Origin: Antedon mediterranea
Lineage: Eukaryota > Echinodermata > Crinoidea > Comatulida > Antedonidae
Assembly (NCBI RefSeq): GCF_964355755.1
Contig: NC_092672.1
Coordinates: 13,140,501-13,204,500, forward strand
DNA length: 64,000 nt
Direction: 5' to 3'
Positions 1 to 10,900 of the stretch are shown here, in pieces. The notes beneath the pieces were generated by a model. The model was given only the letters and a program-made list of their open reading frames with translations, was not told the origin of the DNA and did not search any database. The first letter of the stretch is position 1, and each line of letters begins with the position of its first letter. Both the position numbers and the translations under genes were made by a program.

Positions 1-59
1 CTGCGAGAAACAGACGCGGTATTGCACCAAAAGTAATTGTAAGCTCAAAAATATCAAAG

Positions 60-1011
60 TTGCCCCGTGATTTCAACAATTTCCTTGCCAACGGCGAGAA
101 CAAGACCAGATTGATTGAGCTTATTCGCTGTGTACTAGTGTCAAAGAAAGAAAGCATTCTAACAGATATGAGGAGTGATGTTATTTACTTTTCATCGTAC
201 AAAGAATGCATCTACGTTACTAAACTGAGATGTTGTATTGGTTCCGGAGCTTAATAGTAGCCAAGAAGAAGCCGACACGAAAGTCATCCTGCATGCAAAG
301 CATGCTTTAACAAATAACAATCAAGGCGTAGCAATAATTCGTTCCCATTCTGGAGACATTGACATTCCAGTCATTTCACTATCTCATTTCATAGATGATG
401 GGCAGAGGGTAATTATTGATACAAACACTGGGAAATACCGAAATGTACTGAAATTGAGTGACATTGATTTAACAAGAGCGCAGAAATCATCCCTTATTGG
501 ATTCCATGCTTTTACAGGTAACGAGTATAACTCCGCTTTCGTTCGGAAAGGAAAACGTACCTGCTGGAAACTTCTGGAATCAAAAGCAACATTTGTTGAC
601 ACATTCTGCAACCTTGGAGTGTCAGATGTTCCATCAAAAGAGTTGTATGAGGAACTTGAAGAGTATGTTTTACCATTGTATGGAGTGAAGGGGAAAAGTG
701 TAAATCAAGCAAGATATGATATCTTCAACAGAAAGTTTTCCAGACACAACAAGATTACAGATATATCATTACTGCCACTATGTCAGCAGACCCTTGAGTT
801 TTATATACTTAGAGCAAACTTCATTACTAAAGAATGGCAATCAGCAGACGTCAATGATTTTGTCAACAACAGTACACACAATGGATGGAACGAACAAATG
901 GAGCCTAAATGGATTGAGACAGTGATGCCTACTGATGTCCAGGAACTGTTTACACATAATGAATATGAAGACTTTTCAGATTGCAGTGATGTGAGCGATC
1001 TTGAAGATTAA
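60..1011 (+). pseudogene. PIN/FEN-like nuclease-fold hypothetical ORF, frameshifted and 5'-incomplete
   Basis: The reading frame runs from the window edge region in one frame (60-254) and continues in another frame (about 229-1011), so one frameshift lies near 225-240; the 5' part lies outside the window. Visible motifs are an EEADTK block followed by LHAKHA, an SGDIDIP block, and GFHAFTGNE. They resemble the acidic positions (ADT, D.D, TG.D) of PIN/FEN-like uncharacterised proteins that are widespread in marine invertebrates and often tied to mobile elements. In the last motif the usual D is an E. The C-terminus is acidic (EYEDFSDCSD). No intron signals are needed. Family placement is from memory of the motif pattern and is moderate. 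It is unrelated to the receptor genes downstream and could be a decayed transposon gene. Confidence 0.45.
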
Positions 1012-1679
1012 TACACGACATACAGACTGAAACACTAAAGGGAAGCATGTATGTAGTAAAAGAATTAAATTCTTGGCCTTGTTTTGGCTTATTTATCTCA
1101 TATATTCGGATTGCACATGAAAAACTGGTCCAGAAAATAATATGAGAATGTCAACCTCCAATTGGCACAAAATGAATTAATTGACAGGATTAACGTGATC
1201 AGATAGGAGAAATGTCTTGCATTTTGGGTCAAAGGTCAGTAACGTTATTTCCGGTCATTTTTACAGATAATGTTCTATTAGTTTGAATATAAACATCTAT
1301 ATTTTGGAGAGTTTGACACCAATTACAACTTTCTGTGTCGAGTAGTTACGGAGATATGATATCTGTTAGATATTGGGTCAAAGGTCAATAGAGGTATTTC
1401 CGGCCATTTTCGGACAAAATGTTCTATTACATCAAATAGGAACATGTACATTCCAAACAATTTGACACCAAAATCAACTCTCTATGACCAGTGGTTGCCA
1501 AGATATCATAGTCTACTCTAACTGGCAGCCATTTTGAAAAAAAGTGCCCTCACGCAAGTTCTCAGGTTACAGCCCGTTTACCCAATATATTTGGATTCCC
1601 CAGAAAAAACTGGTCTAGAAAAGTTATATGAGAATTTCTACCTCTCCGGGTGGCACCTACCTCATTCATGGCCTAGTCT
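1012..1679. repeat. Intergenic stretch with a degenerate tandem repeat of about 150 bp
   Basis: No coding signal is seen. Two imperfect direct repeats start near 1223 and 1372 and run to about 1520. Each opens with GGGTCAAAGGTCA (1226-1238 and 1375-1387), followed by a shared TTTCCGG.CATTTT block, a TGTTCTATTA block and a TTTGACACCAA block. Upstream of about 1680 the sequence has no counterpart upstream of genes B and C, so this stretch probably arrived with the neighbouring ORF remnant. Confidence 0.6.
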
Positions 1680-1878
1680 ATTGGAGCGTAATTGTTGTTG
1701 ATATGAACTACTTTTGTACTTTTTTATTGTCTGATTTACTCCCTGGAGTGAGGGTGACTATGTAAAAAAACTTTCAACGTTACAAAGCCACACGGAAATG
1801 AACGTATAATAATGAATTCAATTTCAAAGATAAACTAGTTACACTCAGTTAATCGTCACATGCTTACTGCTTTCTACC
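1680..1878 (+). promoter_or_regulatory. Conserved 5' flank / putative core promoter of gene A
   Basis: About 200 bases directly before the start codon are conserved before all three genes, whereas the sequence further upstream of A differs. The block holds a TATA-like TATAATAA (1805-1812), 74 bases before the ATG, and a near-perfect palindrome TTACTCC-CT-GGAGTGA (1736-1751). The transcription start is not known; promoter function is inferred from conservation and position. Confidence 0.5.
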
Positions 1879-1945
1879 ATGTTGAACGCTAAAGAGTATC
1901 TGAGTCTGGCAATTCTGATATTTGGTGCGTCAATGACGTCTGCAG
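1879..1945 (+). CDS. Gene A exon 1: start codon and signal peptide
   Basis: Encodes residues 1-22, MLNAKEYLSLAILIFGASMT then SA: a short charged start, a hydrophobic core and small residues at the end, which is a typical secretory signal peptide cleaved near the exon border. Donor GTTAG follows in phase 1. This start is chosen because the same ATG, peptide and donor recur in B and C. Confidence 0.85.
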
Positions 1946-4900
1946 GTTAGTAACCAACTTATTGTAGATAATGTTGTATATCTTGAATTTGTATCTATTT
2001 TATATTTTGAGAAAAATTGTTTATATTCTCTTTCAATTACTGCATATTGTTTCTTTTAGTTTCCACAAAGCAAAATGTATAATTATAGTCTTAAGCGCAG
2101 TAGGTTACTATACTATAACTATAATTATAAATAAAATGGGCACTGCGATACATCTCCACCAACAATTGGAAATTAATTAATGTTAGGCCTACCTTAATCA
2201 ATTTAAACGGAAACTAATATCATACTCCACCTTCTCATATGTACTAATATTTCGTACACTAATAACTTTGCTGTAATGTTTTTAAACTATTTTTAAACAT
2301 TATTTGTATATTTTCTTCCATAATAGTACCTGTAATTGTGTCCTTTAATTCTATTGAAGACTGAAATTATACACGTGTCTGTATCAACAATGCCGTGTCA
2401 CGGTTTATGGGTTTTTATTTGTATTGACTTGGTTTACTTTGATCCAAGTGCTTTTAAATTCAAATTATACACAGTAATAGAGATCTATTATTCCTGGAGT
2501 AAGGTATTATTGAGCACAATGGCAGTATAATAATGTGTTTTGAAGAGGTGACATGATGTTATTGCTTTTTTTGTGATGGGAAGTTTTACTAAAATTTGTA
2601 CCATATTTTGTTTTTAGCCAATACCACAATGGTATCTATACGTAAATAAGATACAATATTATATTTTACAGATGTTTTGGATTTCACAATAGTGGTTAAT
2701 AGTGCCGTGGTTGATGCAAACGATGAGGTTAATTTTGGTGGATACCTACATAAATCAGAAGAATCAACATCAATATTTCTAGGTCAAAATATCCTTACAG
2801 AAACTGATTCTAATGAAAATGAAGTGGAATGGACGGATGGTGATAACCCGCCGATAGTCTTAGATAATTCATTCTTTCCAACTGGAACAAGTTTAGGCAC
2901 AGAAACGACTTCAGAATACCAGGCTTTGATAATGAAAATGCCGAACAGTAGTGGTATTGCAAAAGTAGGATCGTTTTACGGAAAAGCAATGGCTCAAAAC
3001 AAAGAAGAATTTATACCTTTTGTTATTCTAAATTCAAATGGTAGTTTTCTATTTTTGTTTTTGGTTTCATTTTCTATAGACTGATCGTCTGAAATGGTAT
3101 GGGGAAAGGAAAAGTCATCGGCATCAATAACAATACAATTATCAACACTTCTGTATGTCATAGGCCTTATAGTATAAGATCATTTTAAAGACCAAAATAA
3201 TATTCAGTCTTGTGTAAAGTCTATACTTCCATGCTTAAACATTGACCCGACACGATTGACATGATCTTTTTTTTTCTTTACGCCTTCCGTCGGACAATAT
3301 TAACGATGGCGACAGGTACATGAACTCATTTAGACATAAACTGCATACATCGCACATGTGTATTGTTTTTCGTTCTTAATCTCTATTTTCCATTTTTATT
3401 ACTTGTAATGTCTTTCTTCTATTTGTATTGTTGTTACATTATTGTTGTTATGGTATGCGTAATGTAACTGTAACAAAAATAAAACTAAAACATTAACAAC
3501 TTAATATAATTAATATAATAATGAATTTAATTCAACACTGTTTTTCCGCATAGCAACTGTTGTTCCTAAGTATCGATCTTTAACTGCAAGCATCGGTGAT
3601 GATTTGACAGGCTTAATAATGGTAACCAGCTATGGGACAGGTAGTTACAGGTGGCGACATAATGGCGGAAATGTTATAACCTCATACAATGGTAAAAGTA
3701 ACCTTGAATTGACCAATGTTCGTATGGCAGATGCGGGTGTGTATGAGTGTTACTTACATGAAACAGGAAGAGACGGAAGGCATGCCATTATTCAAATAAA
3801 TGTTAAAGGTATGCATGACCTGATTGTTTAGAGTGTAGCATTTTAGTGTTCAACTATACTAACTTGTTGAAGGTTTGGTTTAATAAAAAGTTTAAATCTA
3901 AAAATGTAATGCAACTTATAAATAAGCGACTAATAATTATGGTATTAATATGTTATGTACGAAAATTACGCAATATCTGGAATATACAATATGAAAATAA
4001 CTATAATTAAAACGGAATAAGACAATTTTTAAAATAGCATAAAAACACATTAGGCCTGATACTGATTTTTGTAAAAATCAGCAATTAAGTATTCTGCATG
4101 TCAAAAGCGATTTTAAAGAGAAGGGAATCAAATGGAATTAAAGGAAATGATAAAATAGCATGTAGAAGAATAATTTTTCCTGATTTGACCATTTGACCAA
4201 TAGGAGAACTTTGAAGCCATGTGATAACTTGTGTAATCAATAAACGATAGACGTTTGATTATAATCTGATAAAGCCTGAATGCCTGAAGAAAGACAGAAC
4301 CATAGTTATTATAAGGATTATCTTATATCAAATTTTTCGAATAGGATGTTCGAAAAGGAAGTGGGGAACAGATTGTGATTTAAATTGTCCTGTATGTTAC
4401 AACGGTGGAATATGCGATCACATTACCGGCTTATGTATCTGCGCGGCTGGGTTCGAAGGCGTAGATTGTTCAAAAGGTAATGTTTACACACAATGTTTTA
4501 CATTTCATTTTATTGTAAATTTAAACATAAATCCTCCAATTTGATTTCGTGTAAATAACGTCACTGCTGTCTATCTATTGTACAGTTGACATGGTACAGT
4601 TTTGGACCCTAAATAGACAGTAGCTGCATTTGTAGTTTTGTTGGTATGTGTAATTATAGCTGTACTAGCAGGGAAGATTGAGCAATACTTTAATCTTCCC
4701 TGCTACTGTATGGAAGTTAAATATTATGGTTATGTTTACTTTAATATTAGCCTATATGGGAACCGTTATTTGAAAATCGAATTGTTTGGCTTTAATTATA
4801 TACCATCTATTTACTTTCTGTAAATCGGCTTAGAATATTTAGCAAAAGATAAATAACAGTGAGAAAGACCGTATTTATAATTTTGGATGTATTTCTGTAC

Positions 4901-7900
4901 AAATTGCATGTTTTATTACTCAACTGAGGCTTTGTATTTCAGGTTGTGAATCGTCGAACTGGGGAAGAGAGTGTTCTATAAATTCTCTAACGGAACACAT
5001 TGGAAAGACGTTTTGCCCTCCACATCCACTCAGTTGCTCTTGTTATGCTGGGTACACTGGACATGTATGTGATCAAGGTAATGAGACGAAATTGCTAGAT
5101 ATCGTTATGTTGATTTGTATCTCAAAAATGTATCATTCAAATTGCTATAGTCCTACTTTTTTTTTTTATAGAAAACTGAGTTCTTTTGCATTGCAAATAA
5201 TAGTGTCGCGCTACCAGATCTTGAATTAAAATGAGATAACAATATTATTATTCGTCTATCAAAGTGTATTAAAAACTTAGGTGTAATGTTTGATAGCTCT
5301 TTAAATATGTCCTCTAAAGTAAATGCTTTATGAAAGTCATTGAATTACCAACTCCGTAAGTGGCACATACTTCAATATATTTCTAAGGATGCAAGCCCCA
5401 ATGCCTGTCCCGCCTTGACTACGTTAACTCGCTCTTGCTTGGTGCCCTCGAAGTTGATCCTAAACGATTACAGCGATTGCAGAACAAGACTGGTCGTTGC
5501 GTGTGGACGGGATCAGCATTCGGGTGTGTTATTAAAAGATCTCCATTGGCTTCATATAAAAAAAAAAGAATTTTGTACAGAATTATTGTTTTTGTTTATA
5601 AATGTATTTACTCTGTTGTTCCTTTGTACCTTTTTGATTTAATTACGTTTAACCGTGATCAGCTTTCATTTAATTACTAATGTCGACTTCACTCCTCCAA
5701 TGATCCCACCCGACTTTTCGTTCCACGATCTAATCGGAAAGCTGGTGACGGTGTTTTTTCTGTCACCGCTGAACAGATCTGGAACACGCTACCTGTCGAT
5801 TTGAGAGGAGCGATTTCGGCACTCTTGTCTTCAGTTAAAATAAATAATAAATATAAATAACTTTTAAATTATGCATAGAATGTATACTGGGAATGTATGG
5901 TCCGGACTGCGCATGTGTGTGTCATTGTCCGACGAATGTGTGCGATAGACACAAAGGTTGTGCCGAGGATTCTGTGTGTCATTTGGGTTATGCAGGAAAG
6001 ACATGTCTAGGTGAGTGCAGCATCAGTCAAACGATCGTTACTTTTCTATCTATTCAAATGTATTTATGATTGTTAATTTCAAAACAATTAAACTTGTTTA
6101 ATATTTTACAAATCAGAACACCTCTCCTGTCCACCTGGTATGTTCGGTGAATTTTGTCAATATACTTGTCACTGTGAGAGTAAAAAAACAGACATCATAG
6201 CAGGCTGTGACAAACATACTGGAGAATGTTTAAATGACGTCAGCTGTTCTAGTGGATGGGGTGGGTCTGATTGTCAAATAGGTAAATTAGTTTATATTCA
6301 ATAAATCGTATATGATATTTTTCTTTGTAGTTCGATCATCAATTAAATAAATAAGCAATGCTCATATGCATACATTTTAATATATTATTTACTCACTAAA
6401 TATTAATAGTATAAATAAATTCGATCTGAATTTCATTTTTTTTTTTATACGATCGTCGTTATGTAACACAATATGCTTTAAAACATTCAGACTTTATCAT
6501 TATCAGCTTTGCCAATTCTCAAACGTAACCCAACTACAAGTGTTACAGAAAACAGTATAACTATAAGCTGGGAACCATGGAGGAGTAGTATTGACTACGG
6601 AACCGGACCCGTCATAAAATACCAAGTAATTTATCGGACACCACCGAACTCTGGATTTCCATTTATAGTATGGCGGGAAGTAAATGTGGACGATTTAATG
6701 CGAGTGGACATTGATGATTTAGAACCAAGAACTAACTATGAAATAAGAATTATTTTACATAGGCAGATTGATGGAGAGAATTATACATCAATTGGTTCAA
6801 GTAAAATAGTTGTTACCTCAGGAGAAGGTAAGAAAGATATACTAACTCATTTGCAAGATATATTTTATTACCGTTTTTATACAAGTGATATTACTACGGA
6901 GAGTAACATATTTTGGTTATTTTCAGACAAAATCATGGATTTTACATTTTATTGTGCCACACCACGAGTTGACGTTGATGATAATACGATGTCTACCTTT
7001 ATTGGCGGATATAGTGGCAGTGATCATCAAACAAGTGATATACAAATCGGAAAAATTGTAACTGAAATTGGAGAAGATTTTCTCGGTCGTGAAATAACAT
7101 GGAACGATGGATCCAGGGTAGGAGTGATATTGGGCAATGAAACCATGTTTCCAGTTGGAACTCGTGTCCAAATCGCAACTCCGAAACACTTCAATGCCTT
7201 ACGTGTGTATATTGACTCTGCCAGTGGCGTTAATAAACTGGGAGTATTTTACGCAAAAGCTAATAAATTACAAATGTGTAGTTATATATCTAGCGAAATT
7301 GTGTTAATCGTCTTAAGTAAACATGGTAAGTTTTTGAAAAATCTTTCCACGGTAATGGAATTGAATGATTATGACGTTGGTGGGACACAAGGTGCACATT
7401 AGCGACCATACTATAATTATTTACATATTGTATATAATGATAGGCATATATGAAAGAATGCAAAAGACCCAATGTGTTTTAATGTTTATCTATAGACCGA
7501 CCATTTATTACCATCAATATACCATTGAAAAAAAAGTGTATCCAGTCAAAGCAGTCATCAATTCAATTTTGGTCTTCATCAAATACAGCATGTTGAAGTT
7601 GTAATAATATAATTTAGAATTATAATTATTATTAATAGTTTCTAATACGGAATTTTATAAAATGTGGTTATTGTTTATATTTTACTTTGTTCAGTCATTG
7701 GTTAATGTTAATTATAATGTTGTAGCATCAGTAATGTCTGTTAGAAAAACCTGGACAACCGGTACAGGAGAACGTGTAATGATGAACATGGTTGGTGACA
7801 ACTCGACAGATAAATGGTGGCGCCACAATGGCATTACTTTAAACGAATGGAACAACAGTCTTTTTATCAAAATTGATGTAGTAAGAAAACAAGATGCTGG

Positions 7901-10900
7901 AATATACGAATGCTTACCTACAGAAAATTGGGAGAATGGGAATAAAGGAATTACAAATCTAATTGTCAGAGGTAAAACAATTGTTTACTTTCAATGTTCA
8001 AATGCTAACAGACTTGTAATAAACAATCGATTATTACTTCAAATAAGTGAAATTTTATTTTCAGAGTGTCCTCTTCGTAAATGGGGACCACCTGATTGTT
8101 TACGGAACTGTCCAACTTGTTACAATGGTGGAGCTTGTGATGACGTAACAGGAGCATGTGTCTGTACCGTCGGGTTTCGTGGTATCAATTGTGAAATAGG
8201 TGTGTGAAGTGTTCCTCATTTGTTCATAGCCTATTAGTGTAGACCACTATGTAATTTCGTGTCATTTTTTTGTTAAAAGCAAAATTCCAGCTGATTTAGC
8301 GTTTTTGGGATTTAAAGTAAAATATATAAAAATTATTATTATATTCATCAGTATCTTTAGGATGTAAAGTAATAAAAAAAACATGTTGCAATTTTTTTTT
8401 AAAAAGCTTAAGGTTGTCAAATCCAAGATGGCCGCCAATACGTAAGATATCCAATAAATGTACCATTTTGGACAAAGTAACACCCATTATGAATAATATT
8501 TAGTTACAATTAATGACATATGGGTTTTCTGCTATATAACAATTATTATAAACCTATATTCATCAGTATATCATTTTTTTAAATCGATTACATTTCTTAT
8601 TAAAACGTGACCATGGCCCTGAAGGTTCAGACATTGAATTACCTGGCAATAACGGATTTATTATTTAACACCATATTTTTACAGGATTTCACAATCTATA
8701 TTATAAGTGAGAGAGTTTGTACGTCTGTTTTTTCGTTATGCAAATTTTTGCTACTGCACATAGGCCTAATCTTGCATATTGGGTATCAAAATGACCAGAA
8801 TTGTACCGGGAAAGTTCTAAACTACATTTTAAAGATATATTGTCCCCAAAAACATGAAAAATGAAGATTAGTTAAATCAGACTTTGAATATGTGTGTTTA
8901 GTTTTGTAGTGTTAATAAAGTTAATCACTTCCATAAAAAAAACACAACAAAATATTTTTTCACTTGTAAAATGACAAAGAAAATGGTTAATTCAACCAAA
9001 AATTCATTGGCTGGCAGCAATTTTGACAATTGGCTGGCAGCCAATTTGACAATGTTTGCTTTAAATTACATTTTTTCGGGTAAATACATTTTTTTCCGAT
9101 CCGATTTTTGGTCGAAGTCGATAACTATTATGTTACATTAAAATAGAATATTCAACAAAAATGTTGTTAAGAATTATTTTTTCACGGGGACAATACATCT
9201 TTAACATCATCAGCCATCTAGGATCAAAGTTAAGCTTGGTTTCCACTAGGTCGCAAGGCAAGGACGTAGACGCAACGCAAACCAGTTGACCAATGACAAG
9301 CGACCATCGCTTGTGATTGGTTAAATCCCTTACGTTGCGTTACGTCGTTGTGTTGCGTCTCTAGTGGGAACCAGGCATTAGGGGTCAAAATGTGGTCAAA
9401 ATGGCCCACTTTTCCTCACTTTCAATGTTTGTTCTATTTCAGCACGTAACCATACATATGGTGTATCAAAATGCCCGCAATTGTACCGGGAATTTAATTT
9501 TGCTTAGACCAGAACTGTGTGGTAGGAAATTGTTATGAAGTATTTTAATTAGCCCTGGCGTAATGAAGTATAACGTGATTGAAATTGTACTAGGGAAAGT
9601 TACTACATTTCAATTGCCATGGAAAGAGTTAGGTTTGTTATTGTGGCTAGAATGGTGATAGGAGAAAGGTGGATGCCGCTCCAAAATTTCAGGTCAAAGG
9701 TCATTTTCAAGGTTATAAGGTCAAATATGGTAAAATAGAAGTTTCAGTTGTTTTCAACAACGTATAAGCTAATTAAAAGAAATGTAACCATTATTGGATC
9801 ATTATTGACATATTGCTGTAGATGGTCAAGTTCATCAATTTTTCAACTTACAAGTTTAAAGTCATTTTCAAGGTCATAAGGTCAGATAGAGCACAGGCCT
9901 GTTAATTATCGGTATTAATAATTGAAATAAATATAATTTTCATTGGGCTGATGGTTATAGTGTGGTGTCAAAAAGACCAGAATTGTACTGGGAAGATTTA
10001 AACTTTTTGAGTCACTCCTGGAAGATGTTCAATGGATGGGGAGGATGAGTCCTACAGTATCAAAATAGGCCGAACCTAAATTGGAGTCCTACTGGAATGT
10101 CTTAAATTTTATTTTAAAACGGTCACAGGGGGTTTGAGGGTTCGGAGTAATGGGCAGCATGGGCCCATGCCAATATTCGAACTTTTTCTGGGATGGAAGA
10201 AGGTAAACGCTCTGAGGTGGGTATTTCTTCCAGCACTAATATATAATGGCCATCTGGGTTACGGCAAACGATTGAATTACAACCACACATGCATGCTTTC
10301 GGTCACAACTTCATCTGACTCTTTAGTTTACAGAATACATACACATGTAACAAGTTCCAAACTGACAACTCGGTCAGGGGCTTCCAAACGACCCCATTCA
10401 TTTAGGCCACATACTGATCTCTGCCTGATAGTTGGCTCGTATGTTTAGTTTCTGATGTCTGTATTTACCTTAGGTGAGTTTTTGAAATTTTAAGTATTTC
10501 CCTAAAAGTGGAAATACAGTACTTAAATATTTATTGAGTAAAGTGAAATACTTAATATTTAAGGTTAAATTTATATCACTAATGTTAATGATATATGGTC
10601 ACTGAATCTAGATGGAGGTAGCATTTTAAGACCCTCCAAAGAGTAGTCTTTTATTATACAGTTATCTGCTCAAGCCGATGAGTGTGGCCTAAAACACATA
10701 CGGAAGTACAGATTAGTACATTGAGACTATCCTTTCAATCGTGTCACTGCTTTTATCCACCCCTTTTCAATGTAATGATCAAATACAACAAAATGACGAA
10801 ATATCCAGGTAACTTGCATAAATACTTGCATAGTCACCAAATGTTTTAAGGCCATGTTTACTGAATCCTATAGTGCATGACCATCATGTTTTTAACTTTT

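Noticed and set aside
7662-8207. A separate 181-residue ORF with its own ATG and hydrophobic start before the second Ig2 domain
   Set aside because: The hydrophobic start is intron read-through; a TAG acceptor at 7724-7725 and phase-1 continuity with exon 9 fit better, and B and C lack an equivalent open start.
8607-8864. 85-residue ORF in intron 11 of gene A
   Set aside because: Low-complexity AT-rich translation that runs into the MITE end; no similarity recognised.
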